Positions 38,982-46,882 of a DNA stretch of 64,000 nucleotides are shown one piece after another (positions within the stretch are counted from its first letter, which is position 1; each line of letters begins with the position of its first letter). The notes under the pieces are model-generated. The model saw only the letters and a program-made list of their open reading frames with translations, was not told the origin of the DNA and did no database searches. The position numbers and the translations under genes were made by a program. The stretch is from CAYUVH01 sp964448135 (GTDB taxonomy: Bacteria; Verrucomicrobiota; Verrucomicrobiia; Limisphaerales; UBA8199), in NCBI GenBank assembly GCA_964448135.1, contig CAYUVH010000044.1:1-64000 (forward strand). Direction: 5' to 3'.

Positions 38982-39989
38982 TCACTCCCAGATCTCGTTG
39001 TAGAAGCCGACGATGTCGCCCTTGGAGCCTTCCGCTTTGAATTTCATGGCGGAGCGGGGGTGGGCATTCAGGAAGCCGGTCAGCATGTAGGGCAGGTCGA
39101 AGCCCCAGAGGAGTTTCGCGCGCATGGGCTCGATGGATTCCTGGACGCATTTCAGGATCGGGCGCAGGTCGTACTTCGGGTTGTGGAGGAAGCCGAGAAG
39201 CAGCTCCATCGGGCAATTGCCCGCGCCGCGACCGAGGCCGGCCATGGTGGCGTCGAGCATGTTGGCGCCGAGGACGATCGCTTCGATGGTGTTCGCGAAG
39301 GCGAGCTGGAGATTGTTGTGGGCGTGGATTCCGACTTCCTTGCCGGCGGCTTTGCAGTGCTTGAGGTATTTCTTTACGAGGTATTGCACCTGTTCGCTGT
39401 AGAGGCCGCCAAAGCTGTCCACGACGTAGATGCCCAAGGCCTTGGATTCGGCGAGCATGGCCAGGCCTTCCTCGAGTTCGTACTCGGGCACGGTGGAGAC
39501 GGCCATCAGGTTGACGGTGGTTTCGTAACCCTTCTTGTGGGCGTCCTCGACCATTTCGAGCGCGGTGGGAATCTGGCTGATGTAGGTCGCCACGCGCACC
39601 ATGTCGATCACGCTGTCTTTTTTCGGCAGCAGATCTTCATGGTAGTCGGTGCGTTCGGCGTCGGCCATGACGGCGAGCTTGAGCTCGGTTTTGTTGTCGC
39701 CGACGATGCGGCGGAGGTCTTCTTCGCGGCAATATTTCCAGGCGCCATGTTCGCCGGGGGTGATGTTCTTGCGCGAGGCCTTGTAACCGAATTCCATGTA
39801 ATCGATGCCGCCCTCGACGCAGGCCTGGTAAACGGCTTTGACGGTGGCATCGTCGAAATGGTGGTTGTTCATCAACCCGCCATCGCGGATGGTGCAGTCC
39901 AGCACTTTGATTTCGGGGCGGTAGGACAGCCAGCGGCCGGCGGCGCTTTTTTTGGACTTCTCGGTTTTGCTTTCAGACTTTTCGCTCAT
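38982..39989 (-). CDS. HMGL-like aldolase/isopropylmalate-synthase-fold protein
   Basis: A 335-residue protein with a TIM-barrel HMGL-like fold: EIKVLDCTIRDGGLMNNHHF (metal-binding Asp), TVKAVYQACVEGGIDYMEFG, VVDSFGGLYSEQVQYLVKKY and VGIHAHNNLQLAFANTIEAI (the HxH/HN metal site), GANMLDATMAGLGRGAGNCP. These are the motifs of 4-hydroxy-2-oxovalerate aldolase, HMG-CoA lyase and the homocitrate-synthase family. The Ser/Lys-rich N-terminus is an extension. The aldolase-type LDxTIRDGG plus GAGNCP favours the 2-oxoacid aldolase branch. The next genes, mannonate dehydratase and an SDR, suggest but do not prove uronate breakdown. Confidence 0.85.
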   Translation of the reverse strand: MSEKSESKTEKSKKSAAGRWLSYRPEIKVLDCTIRDGGLMNNHHFDDATVKAVYQACVEGGIDYMEFGYKASRKNITPGEHGAWKYCREEDLRRIVGDNKTELKLAVMADAERTDYHEDLLPKKDSVIDMVRVATYISQIPTALEMVEDAHKKGYETTVNLMAVSTVPEYELEEGLAMLAESKALGIYVVDSFGGLYSEQVQYLVKKYLKHCKAAGKEVGIHAHNNLQLAFANTIEAIVLGANMLDATMAGLGRGAGNCPMELLLGFLHNPKYDLRPILKCVQESIEPMRAKLLWGFDLPYMLTGFLNAHPRSAMKFKAEGSKGDIVGFYNEIWE

Positions 39990-40209
39990 ACATCAAGGGT
40001 CGCGTGCGCGCGGCGACAGAGCCGGTGGGCAAGCGGGGAATTAGCTGCGTTGCGGCGGGTAGAATAGGGAGATGGGAAGCGATGGCAAGCGTAACGAGGG
40101 GTAAAAGCGTGAATTATTTGAATTAGTTAATTCAGGTTAAACGTTTCATTATTGGGAATTTGGCAGATTTGTGCTGCGTTGTAGGTCAGGATTTGTTAGA
40201 GTGGCCGGC

Positions 40210-41283
40210 GTGAAACTTGGCTTGGGCCTGTATCGGCATCAACTGAATCGCGAGCACTACGATTTTGCGCGGCAATGCGGCTGCACGCATTTGGTCATTC
40301 ACCTGGTGGATTACTTCCGGTCGTCGCGCAGCAACCAACCCGGGGACCAGCCGGTGGGGGATGATACGGGCTGGGGATTGGCGGGCGACCCGGAGAGGCT
40401 GTGGTCGGCGGAGGAATTAAAGGCGATTCGCAAGGGGATCAATGAGGCGGGGTTGGAACTGGAGGCGATTGAGAATTTTGATCCGGCGCATTGGCATGAT
40501 GTGTTGCTCGATGGGCCGCGCAAGGCGCAGCAATTGGAGAATGTCAAAACGATCATCCGGAACGTGGGGGCTGCGGGGATTCCGATTTTTGGATACAATT
40601 TTTCGATTGCCGGAGTGGCGGGACGGGTGAAGGGGCGATTCGCGCGCGGCGGGGCGGAAGCGGTGGGGATGGATGGGCCGGTGGATAAACCACTGCCGAA
40701 GGGGATGGCGTGGAACATGGTTTATGATCGGAACGCCGCGCCGGGAGTCGTGCCGAGCGCGACGTCCGAGGAGCTCTGGAAGCGGTGCAGGGATTTCCTG
40801 GACGCAGTGATTCCGGTGGCGGAGGAGGCGGGGGTGACGCTGGCGGCGCATCCGGATGATCCGCCGATGCCGACGATCCGCGGGCAGCCGCGTTTGGTGT
40901 TTCAGCCGGCGCTTTACCAGAAGTTGATTGATTTGAATCCCAGTCCGCGCAACGCGTTGGAGTTTTGCGTGGGGACGCTGGCGGAGATGACAGAGGGAAA
41001 TGTGTATGAGGCGACGGAGCATTACAGTCGCCAGGGCAGGGTGGGGTATGTGCATCTGCGCAACGTGCGGGACAAGGTGCCGTATTATAAGGAAACGTTC
41101 ATTGATGATGGGGCGGTGGATGTGTTGCGGGTGCTGAGGATTTTGAAGAAGAACGGGTACCAGGGCGTGGTGATTCCAGACCATGCGCCGCAAATGACGT
41201 GTGCGGCGCCGTGGCATGCGGGGATGGCGTTTGCGCTGGGGTATTTGCGGGCGGGGATGCAGGTGGTGGAGAAAGAAGCATGA
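40210..41283 (+). CDS. uxuA: Mannonate dehydratase
   Basis: A 357-residue enzyme starting at GTG 40210 (an in-frame GTG at 40201 is also possible). Motifs for the family: LGLYRHQLNREHYDFARQCG, EAIENFDPAHWHDVLLDGPR, AGVTLAAHPDDPPMPTIRGQ (metal-binding His, Asp), NALEFCVGTLAEMTEGNVYE, GRVGYVHLRNVRDKVPYYKE and GYQGVVIPDHAPQMTCAAPW. It dehydrates D-mannonate to 2-keto-3-deoxygluconate. Conserved His, Cys, Asp and Asp ligands are all there. The SDR gene starts about 135 bases later on the same strand and may be fructuronate/mannonate oxidoreductase. Confidence 0.93.
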   Translation: MKLGLGLYRHQLNREHYDFARQCGCTHLVIHLVDYFRSSRSNQPGDQPVGDDTGWGLAGDPERLWSAEELKAIRKGINEAGLELEAIENFDPAHWHDVLLDGPRKAQQLENVKTIIRNVGAAGIPIFGYNFSIAGVAGRVKGRFARGGAEAVGMDGPVDKPLPKGMAWNMVYDRNAAPGVVPSATSEELWKRCRDFLDAVIPVAEEAGVTLAAHPDDPPMPTIRGQPRLVFQPALYQKLIDLNPSPRNALEFCVGTLAEMTEGNVYEATEHYSRQGRVGYVHLRNVRDKVPYYKETFIDDGAVDVLRVLRILKKNGYQGVVIPDHAPQMTCAAPWHAGMAFALGYLRAGMQVVEKEA

Positions 41284-41331
41284 GGGTGGGGCGAGAGAGT
41301 TTGAGAGAACAGCGGGTATTTGGACGTTGCT

Positions 41332-41354
41332 GCGGACAAGAATGTCCGCGCTCC
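41332..41354. repeat. Dispersed hairpin of the GCTCC-flanked family, copy 5
   Basis: GCGGACA (41332-41338), loop AGAA, TGTCCGC (41343-41349), GCTCC. Here the stem sequence has changed on both sides relative to copies 1-4, while the flank is kept. Confidence 0.72.
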
Positions 41355-41418
41355 GGGACAGTGGGGATGCAGGCGGTAGGAGAAAGAATAGGACGGATAG
41401 GACTGATAGAAGGCCAGT

Positions 41419-42177
41419 ATGAAGAATCCATTTTCACTTAAAGGCGAAACGGCACTGATTACGGGTGGCGGGAGCGGGCTGGGGTTTGGGATCGCGCGGT
41501 GTTTCGTGAAGGCGGGGGCGCGGGTTATTTTGGTGGGGCGGCGGCTCAATGTGCTGCAGGATGCAGCGAAGCAACTGGGGCCGGCGGCGAGTTGTGTTTC
41601 GCACGATATCACGGCGCCCACTGATGCGGAGAAATGGATGAAGGGCGTGGCCCGGCGATATGGACCGATTACGATTCTGGCGAATAACGCGGGGATTCAT
41701 CTCAAGAAGGCCGCCACCGAGACGACGACGTCGGAATTCAATGATATCCTGCAGACCAATGTCATTGCGGCGTTCAAGCTGACGCGCGCGGTGTTGCCCG
41801 ACATGATGGAGCGCAAGCACGGCAATATACTTTTCACGGCTTCGATGGCTTCCTTGTTTGGTATTCCGCGCGTGGTGGCGTATGCGGCGGCGAAATCCGC
41901 TTATTTGGGGATGGTGCGGACGTTGGCGACGGAGTTGTCGGCGAGCGGGATTCGCGTGAACGCGGTGGCGCCGGGGTGGATCGATTCGGCGATGATGAGG
42001 AACGCGCTGGCGAATGATCCTGAACGGGCGAAACGGATTCTAGGACGGACACCGATGCAGCATTTTGGCACGGCGGATGATGTCGGGCACGCAGCGACTT
42101 ATCTTTGTTCGCCCGCGGCGGGTTTCGTCACGGGAGTGATTTTGCCGGTGGATGGCGGGGTGAGTATTGGGTTCTGA
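41419..42177 (+). CDS. SDR family oxidoreductase, probably D-mannonate/gluconate type
   Basis: A 252-residue classical short-chain dehydrogenase. ETALITGGGSGLGFGIARCF is the cofactor-binding TGxxxGxG loop; ILANNAGIHLKKA is the NNAG motif; the catalytic set is FTASMASLFGIPRVVAYAAA with YxxxK in VAYAAAKSAYLGMV. The C-terminal GFVTGVILPVDGGVSIGF closes the fold. It follows mannonate dehydratase, so a plausible job is the NAD(H)-linked step between fructuronate and mannonate or a related uronate. The exact substrate is inference. Confidence 0.9.
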   Translation: MKNPFSLKGETALITGGGSGLGFGIARCFVKAGARVILVGRRLNVLQDAAKQLGPAASCVSHDITAPTDAEKWMKGVARRYGPITILANNAGIHLKKAATETTTSEFNDILQTNVIAAFKLTRAVLPDMMERKHGNILFTASMASLFGIPRVVAYAAAKSAYLGMVRTLATELSASGIRVNAVAPGWIDSAMMRNALANDPERAKRILGRTPMQHFGTADDVGHAATYLCSPAAGFVTGVILPVDGGVSIGF

Positions 42178-42199
42178 GTCGGAAGGAACGCTCCAGTTA

Positions 42200-42395
42200 A
42201 AGGGATGGCTCGCCCTCACCCCGGCCCTCTCCCCCGGGGGAGAGGGAGGGCTGTCGGGTGGTTTCGGGAGTGGTGGCGTTTTGGCGGCTGTGGTCTGCGT
42301 TAGGTTGACGTAAGAACAGGGGCAGAGGGACCGCTTTCGCCTAGCTAGGGCGCGGCACGCTACGGCAGTCCAAAATCTGGAGGAATGTCGCGCGC
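42200..42395. repeat. Long dispersed repeat family R1, copy C (partial)
   Basis: Starts with GGCTCGCCCTCACCCCGGCC and CTCCCCCGGGGGAGAGGGAG and ends with ACGGCAGTCCAAAATCTGG and AGGAATGTCG, matching the two ends of copies A and B. The middle is different or lost. Confidence 0.6.
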
Positions 42396-42421
42396 GCTAA
42401 TCTGTGATTGAATCGTCCAGA

Positions 42422-42760
42422 CTAGGACTTTCGCTTTCGAGCAGCCGATTTCTTTTTGGCCGGAATCGCCTGTGCGATCGCGCGCAGAATCGCCGCCAGA
42501 TTGTGGATGCTGGTGAGGTGGCCTTCCTCGACGATGTAGTGGGGCTTGGCGCCGGGATAGGGCTGGCCTTGCTCGCATTGATCCGCCAGTTCGGCGCTGG
42601 CGGGGACGATCTTGACGTACAGCAGATCATCGCAGACGAGGGCCACGACCTTGCCGTCCGCGTAGAGGGCGTACTCGCCGAACATGGGGCGCGCAGAGAA
42701 GGATTCCGGGGCGCGGAGTTTGGTCAGGATGAACTCGATGGTTTCTTTGCGTGTGGCCAT
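42422..42760 (-). CDS. TfoX N-terminal domain protein
   Basis: A 112-residue protein starting MATRKETIEFILTKLRAPES at 42760; the upstream 60 residues of the frame come from the R2 repeat. It has ARPMFGEYALYADGKVVALV and CDDLLYVKI followed by PHYIVEEGHLTSIHNLAAIL, the usual layout of the TfoX/Sxy N-terminal domain. Sxy regulates competence in gamma-proteobacteria; single-domain relatives occur widely and have no proven role. The basic end AKKKSAARKRKS is unusual and could bind nucleic acid. It lies between repeat clusters on both sides. Confidence 0.82.
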   Translation of the reverse strand: MATRKETIEFILTKLRAPESFSARPMFGEYALYADGKVVALVCDDLLYVKIVPASAELADQCEQGQPYPGAKPHYIVEEGHLTSIHNLAAILRAIAQAIPAKKKSAARKRKS

Positions 42761-42867
42761 GGCGGTTTGGTCGTTCGAGGGCGCATTTTGACTGTGCCTG
42801 GTTTGGATGAGCAAGCGTGTATCGGACTGAAGTGTAACCGATTGGTTAGCGAGAAACGGTTGCCGGG

Positions 42868-42972
42868 TGGCATCCTTATCGGATGCAGGAGTTTTCGATT
42901 CGGTGACCGGTGGTCTTTCCTCGCGGACTCGGAACGACACATCGGCTACTTTATATCATCCCTTCGGGATGG
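42868..42972. repeat. Triple-hairpin dispersed repeat R2, copy 2
   Basis: GCATCC/GGATGC with loop TTATC is identical to copy 1. The long stem has decayed (CCGGTGGTCTTTCC versus GGAACGACACATCGG). The third hairpin is CATCCC/GGGATG with loop TTC, so one base pair has changed on both sides compared with copy 1. Confidence 0.75.
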
Positions 42973-43302
42973 GGGCGATTGCGTGTGGGGTTGGACACTT
43001 AATGCCGCCATGGGGTTAAGGGGTGTTCAAATCCAGAAATCTGCGAAATGGGGAATGTATGGTTGGAAGCAGTTTGATGATTTTCAAGCGGAGGAGAGGT
43101 TGCGGGCGCTGCGGCTGGTCGGAGGACCGACACAGCCGCCGCCCGGGAGATGCAGCAGGATGCGAGATTTTGGTGTATATTTTGTCTGACGGGACGAATA
43201 TGTTGCGCTTGTGGAAAATCAATCGCATGGACAGCTCACTGGCAAAGGCCTTCCGCATGCGCTGGTCGTCCCACAACTTGAACTTTTAACCATACACACA
43301 TT

Positions 43303-43605
43303 ATGAGCCATAGAGATCATTCCCATACTGATGCGAGCCAACTGGCCGACGACGCCCGCGCGTTGATGGCTGCCACCGCCGACGTGGCCGGAGAGAAAGT
43401 CGCCGAAGCCCGCAAACGCCTGGCGGCCGCGCTGGAAAGCGCGAAAGAAATCGCGAGCAAGGTCAAAGACAAAGCCGTGGAAGGCGCGAAGGTCACGGAC
43501 AAAACCATTCGCGAAAATCCTTATCAAGCGATTGCCGTCGGCGTCGGCATCGGGTTTCTGCTCGGGTATTTGATTGCGAACCGTCGTTCGCGCCGGGACG
43601 ACTAG
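43303..43605 (+). CDS. YqjD/ElaB-like (DUF883) membrane-anchored protein
   Basis: A 100-residue protein. A long amphipathic helix (LADDARALMAATADVAGEKV, AEARKRLAAALESAKEIASK) is followed by AIAVGVGIGFLLGYLI, one C-terminal membrane helix, and RRSRRDD. In E. coli YqjD and ElaB bind ribosomes at the membrane in stationary phase. With the next two genes this makes a YqjD/YqjE/YqjK-like set. It is likely to share an mRNA with them, although a GCTCC-flanked hairpin sits in the gap. Confidence 0.85.
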   Translation: MSHRDHSHTDASQLADDARALMAATADVAGEKVAEARKRLAAALESAKEIASKVKDKAVEGAKVTDKTIRENPYQAIAVGVGIGFLLGYLIANRRSRRDD

Positions 43606-43687
43606 AGCGACCCTGGACGGAAGAACTGAAGCGGAAGGAACACGCCGGCAGAGATGCCGGCGCTCCCAGGACTAAACTAAAGCAACC
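43606..43687. other. Short gap with a palindrome, YqjD/YqjE-like genes
   Basis: CGCCGGCA (43643-43650), loop GAGA, TGCCGGCG (43655-43662), then CTCCC. This is GCTCC-family copy 6 with a further-altered stem. It could balance expression of the flanking genes. Confidence 0.5.
43643..43667. repeat. Dispersed hairpin of the GCTCC-flanked family, copy 6
   Basis: An 8-bp perfect stem with GAGA tetraloop. The 3' flank CGCTCCC is close to the GCTCC seen in other copies while the stem differs completely. Confidence 0.7.
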
Positions 43688-44074
43688 ATGGATTCAGGGG
43701 CAGAGAGGCCAGGGCTGTTGGACGGCACGAAAGTGCTGGCGCGGCGGCTGATGGTAATCGGTGAAAACCGGTTGGAGCTGCTGCTGGTGGAATTGCAGGA
43801 GGAGCGGGCCAAGCTCCTGCACGGGGTGGTACTGGCCCTGGCGATCGCGACTTTCGGTTTGCTGGCGGGCATTGCGTTTTCGGCGCTGCTGGTGGTGCTC
43901 TTGTGGGACCGGTATCCGGTGGCGGTATTGGTGGCCTTGACGGTTCTATATACGGGAGCGGCAGTCGTGCTCTACGTGCGTTTGCAGGGATTCCTGCGCG
44001 ACTGGAGAATGCTCTCGGCGACGCTCGACCAACTTCAAAAGGACCGCGCCGGTTTGGAATCCCTGCTCGAATGA
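43688..44074 (+). CDS. YqjE-like/DUF1469 phage-holin-family membrane protein
   Basis: A 128-residue protein. Helix LARRLMVIGENRLELLLVEL, then two membrane helices (VVLALAIATFGLLAGIAFSA and VAVLVALTVLYTGAAVVLYV), and a coiled tail (ATLDQLQKDRAGLESLLE). Matches the YqjE family (annotated as phage holin family, but cellular). It overlaps the next gene by four bases (ATGA) and they are co-translated. Confidence 0.83.
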   Translation: MDSGAERPGLLDGTKVLARRLMVIGENRLELLLVELQEERAKLLHGVVLALAIATFGLLAGIAFSALLVVLLWDRYPVAVLVALTVLYTGAAVVLYVRLQGFLRDWRMLSATLDQLQKDRAGLESLLE

Positions 44075-44379
44075 GTCCACTGGAGGCACGCAAGCAGTTG
44101 CTGATCGCGGAGAGCGAGATTAATCGCGCGCAATTGGCGCGGGAGTTCGAGTTGGTGAAGTCGAACGCGCGCGCGCTGCGGGAGCGGGCTAAATCTTTTG
44201 GAAGCCTGGCCTCGTCGGTCGCGGCGATGGTGACGGGGTTGAGTGCGTTTCGAGGAATGGGTCGCGAGAGGTCTGACGGAAAGCGGTCCTGGGTGAAGAC
44301 CATTTTGAAGGTTGCGGGGTTTGCTGCGAATTTCTGGCTCGCGTTCCGATCGCCCGGACGGGAGCGGAAAGAGGGATAG
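44071..44379 (+). CDS. YqjK-like small protein
   Basis: A 102-residue protein, MSPLEARKQLLIAESEINRA, QLAREFELVKSNARALRERA, a semi-hydrophobic FGSLASSVAAMVTGLSAFR, and a basic end GFAANFWLAFRSPGRERKEG. The first segment (ARKQLLIAESEINR) is typical of YqjK-like proteins that follow YqjE. It starts inside the stop codon of the previous gene. With its neighbours it probably forms a stress-related membrane complex (inference). Confidence 0.72.
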   Translation: MSPLEARKQLLIAESEINRAQLAREFELVKSNARALRERAKSFGSLASSVAAMVTGLSAFRGMGRERSDGKRSWVKTILKVAGFAANFWLAFRSPGRERKEG

Positions 44380-44999
44380 GTGGTAATGTTTTGATAAGCC
44401 GGAACGATTCCATTGAAGGGAAGGCTCGCCCTCACCCCGGCCCTTTCCCCCAGGAGAGGGAGAGCGTTTGGACGGTTTGGGTTTGGGGCGCGGTTTGGTG
44501 AAATCGGCTCCGGTGGGTGTTTGGAAAGAGTGAGCCTCGTCACCTTCCAAGATACAGGGATTGTGGCCGTGGGGTAACCCGATGCGCGTGACGACTTTGA
44601 ACGAAAAGCGGCAGAGGACTGCCCCAGTCCAAAACCTGGCGGACGTTTTTCGGGCTTCGTGCTTGCGTTCGCCTATCCTTTGCCCACCAAACGCACGCGA
44701 TTGAAGAACTCGGCTGCTACGAGAGGGGATGCGGACTTCGCGCTTCGCAACTTCATGAAGGTTTTTTGAGCGACGAGGTTTTTCGTCGTGGTTGCAGGCA
44801 GGCAAGGACCTGGCAGAGTACGGTCCAGCGCGTGGGAGGCGAAGCGCAGGGTCATTATTAAACCAGATGCTGCTGACGATTCAGGATTCTAAAAACTTAA
44901 AAAATCTACTTGAACCGGATTCGCGGCTGAGGCAGGATTTCCGTCTCTGAGCTTGCCTTGCCGGGGGATAGTGTCGGCGGGCAACAGCGTTTTTCGCGA
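44380..44999. other. Long intergenic region before the ATP synthase operon
   Basis: About 620 bases. The first half is R1 repeat copy B. The second half, 44706-44999, contains a run of A-rich sequence (CTAAAAACTTAAAAAATCTACTTGAACC near 44890-44920, shown here in part as CTTAAAAAATC) that is a good place for the atp promoter, but no canonical hexamers are convincing. Confidence 0.4.
44415..44705. repeat. Long dispersed repeat family R1, copy B
   Basis: Shares with copy A (3288-3590) the order CTCACCCCGGCC, GGCTCCGGTGGGTG, CTCGTCACCTTCCA, GATACAGG, GAACGAAAAGCGGCAGAGGA, CAAAACCTGGCGGACG and ACGCACGCG. By eye about three quarters of the bases match across some 200 positions. Confidence 0.7.
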
Positions 45000-45956
45000 A
45001 TGCGATCATTCAACATTTTATTAGTGTGGCTGTGTCTGGCGATGGGTCCGGTGACGGGCTTGGGCGCCGAGACGGCGGAACTCCATGCCGCCAAGGGCGA
45101 GGTCGCCCACGAAGCCGGGAAACATCACGAGGAGGGTCTGACCGCCCACGCGGTCAACATCTGGACGATTCATTTGCCGGGTGGATTTAGTTTTCCGATC
45201 ACCAACTCGATGCTGGTGACGTGGGGTGTCGCACTGCTCCTGATCATCTTTGCGCAGGTCGCGAATCGCCAGATGCGCGACGTGCCGTCGGGCGCGCAGA
45301 ATTTCTGGGAGTGGCTGGTGGAGAGTCTGTATGGTTTTCTGGAAGGCATCATCGGTCACGAGTTGGTGCGCAAGACGTTTTGGTTTTTCGCCACGATCTT
45401 CATCTTCATTTTGTTTTCCAACTGGCTCGGTTTGGTGCCGGGCTTCGGCACGATTGGTTACGGAACGAAAGAGGGTGGTGAGTTTATCGTCACCGATCCG
45501 TGGTTCCGTGGCGCGAACGCCGACCTGAACATGACGCTGGGCATGGCGCTGGTATTTTTTGCGTGCTGGATTGTTTGGGCGATTCAATCCAACGGGCCGG
45601 TCGGTTTCCTCCTGCATTTGTTTGCGCCGCCGAAGGGCGACATGCCCGCGCTGATGAAGCCGCTGATGGTGGTTGTATTCATGGTCGTCGGCTGCCTCGA
45701 AGTCGTTTCGATTCTTTTCCGTCCGGTGTCGCTCAGCTTCCGTCTCTTCGGCAATGTTTACGCTGGTGAGAACATGCTGGAAGCGATGAGCAAGTTGATT
45801 CCTGGTTTTCTCGGTGCGGTGCTGGTTCCCATCCCGTTCTATTTCATGGAACTGCTGGTGGGGATCGTTCAGGCGCTCGTTTTCATGCTTTTGACCGCCG
45901 TCTTCACGTTGCTGATTTGTCAGCACGGCGATGACGAGGGAAAGGCGCATCACTAA
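45000..45956 (+). CDS. atpB: ATP synthase F0 subunit a
   Basis: A 318-residue inner-membrane protein starting at ATG 45000; the frame begins earlier without a ribosome-binding site. It opens with a signal-like helix (ILLVWLCLAMGPVTG) and a His/Glu-rich periplasmic stretch, then NSMLVTWGVALLLIIFAQVA and more helices. The essential arginine of the proton half-channels is R248 in VSLSFRLFGNVYAGENM. It is the first gene of a complete operon atpB-E-F-H-A-G-D-C; there is no atpI in front. It makes the stator channel next to the c-ring. Confidence 0.96.
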   Translation: MRSFNILLVWLCLAMGPVTGLGAETAELHAAKGEVAHEAGKHHEEGLTAHAVNIWTIHLPGGFSFPITNSMLVTWGVALLLIIFAQVANRQMRDVPSGAQNFWEWLVESLYGFLEGIIGHELVRKTFWFFATIFIFILFSNWLGLVPGFGTIGYGTKEGGEFIVTDPWFRGANADLNMTLGMALVFFACWIVWAIQSNGPVGFLLHLFAPPKGDMPALMKPLMVVVFMVVGCLEVVSILFRPVSLSFRLFGNVYAGENMLEAMSKLIPGFLGAVLVPIPFYFMELLVGIVQALVFMLLTAVFTLLICQHGDDEGKAHH

Positions 45957-46025
45957 ATAAAGATTTCGGCGGTTTGACCGTGTTCAATCGCGGGAGCCGC
46001 CGGGAAAGCAAAGAAAGGCAAACAT

Positions 46026-46259
46026 ATGTCACTATTGCCCATGTTGGCAGAGGGAATGACTGGTAATATCCACGTCGGTCTGGCCGCGCTCGGCTCAGCG
46101 ATCGGCGTAGGTTTGATTGGCGCCAAGGCGTCGGAAGCGGTGGGACGCAATCCCGGCGCGGCGACGAAGATCCTGGTGCAGTCGATTCTGGCCATCGCGT
46201 TCGCGGAAGGTATCGTGTTCTTCGCGATCTTCCTGGCGACCAAAGCCTGGCCCGGTTGA
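46026..46259 (+). CDS. atpE: ATP synthase F0 subunit c
   Basis: A 77-residue two-helix protein, HVGLAALGSAIGVGLIGAKA and a second helix with the ion-binding glutamate E61 in AIAFAEGIVFFAIFL. The RNP loop (AVGRNPGAA) faces F1. The first helix lacks the glutamine and the second lacks the Ser/Thr next to the Glu that mark sodium-type rings, so proton coupling is expected. A short N-terminal extension (MSLLPMLAEGMTG) is present. It has the usual place after atpB. Confidence 0.97.
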   Translation: MSLLPMLAEGMTGNIHVGLAALGSAIGVGLIGAKASEAVGRNPGAATKILVQSILAIAFAEGIVFFAIFLATKAWPG

Positions 46260-46281
46260 TTCCCTAAACGGACAAAACTCG

Positions 46282-46319
46282 CAGCCGGGCGGGACGCCCG
46301 CGGGTAGCCAGCCCGGCTG
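46282..46319. promoter_or_regulatory. Hairpin between atpE and atpF
   Basis: CAGCCGGGC (46282-46290) and GCCCGGCTG (46311-46319) form a perfect 9-bp stem, with an inner GGGC/GCCC pair around GGGAC. It follows the c-subunit gene, the product needed in about tenfold excess. It could protect the upstream mRNA end or slow transcription into atpF. The loop and flank relate it to the hairpin at 4494-4512. Confidence 0.65.
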
Positions 46320-46333
46320 TGATTCCGAATTTT

Positions 46334-46864
46334 ATGAATTTTTTGATGTTAGCTGAAGGCATGATCGCCACCACCGCCAAAGACTTCGGCGTGGATTGGC
46401 CGCATTTGATCGCCCAGATCGTGAGCTTCTGTATTGTGGCGTTCCTCCTCCAGAAGTTCGCTTACAAGCCGGTGGTGGATATTTTGGAAGAACGCCGGAA
46501 GCGCATCGCCCAGGGTCTCGCGGACGCCGAGCAGGCGAAGAAGGAACTCGAGACGGCCGAGGCGCAGAAGCAGGAAGTTTTGACCAAGGCCAACGCCCAG
46601 GCGACCAAGATGATCGAGGAAGCCCGCGCGGTGGCCGCGAAAGTGCAGGAGACGGAAACAGCCAAGGCCGTTGCTGCCGCCGAGCAAATCATCAGCAAGG
46701 CGAAGGAAGCCGCCACGGCCGACCGCGCGCGCATGCTCGCCGACCTGAAGAAGGAAGTCGGTCGTCTGGTGGTGCAGACCACGGCCACGGTCACGGGCAA
46801 GGTGTTGACTCCGGACGATCAACGCCGGTTGACCGAGGAAACGACGAAACAAGTCTCCTCCTAA
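46334..46864 (+). CDS. atpF: ATP synthase F0 subunit b
   Basis: A 176-residue protein, MNFLMLAEGMIATTAKDFGV, then membrane helix LIAQIVSFCIVAFLLQKFAY and the long coiled-coil stalk (LEERRKRIAQGLADAEQAKK, ELETAEAQKQEVLTKANAQA). The start at 46334 is preferred over 46319. A further start at MIATTAK is possible. It forms the peripheral stalk joining F1 to subunit a. There is a single b gene, not a b/b' pair. Confidence 0.95.
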   Translation: MNFLMLAEGMIATTAKDFGVDWPHLIAQIVSFCIVAFLLQKFAYKPVVDILEERRKRIAQGLADAEQAKKELETAEAQKQEVLTKANAQATKMIEEARAVAAKVQETETAKAVAAAEQIISKAKEAATADRARMLADLKKEVGRLVVQTTATVTGKVLTPDDQRRLTEETTKQVSS

Positions 46865-46882
46865 TTCCGCAACATTGCTGCA

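Noticed and set aside
42422..42940. Longer TfoX-like protein of 172 residues
   Set aside because: The first 60 codons are translated from the R2 repeat and have no ribosome-binding site. The start at 42760 fits the domain.
46026..46259. Sodium-type ATP synthase c ring
   Set aside because: The glutamine in helix 1 and the Ser/Thr next to the ion-binding Glu that mark sodium-type rings are absent, so proton coupling is expected.
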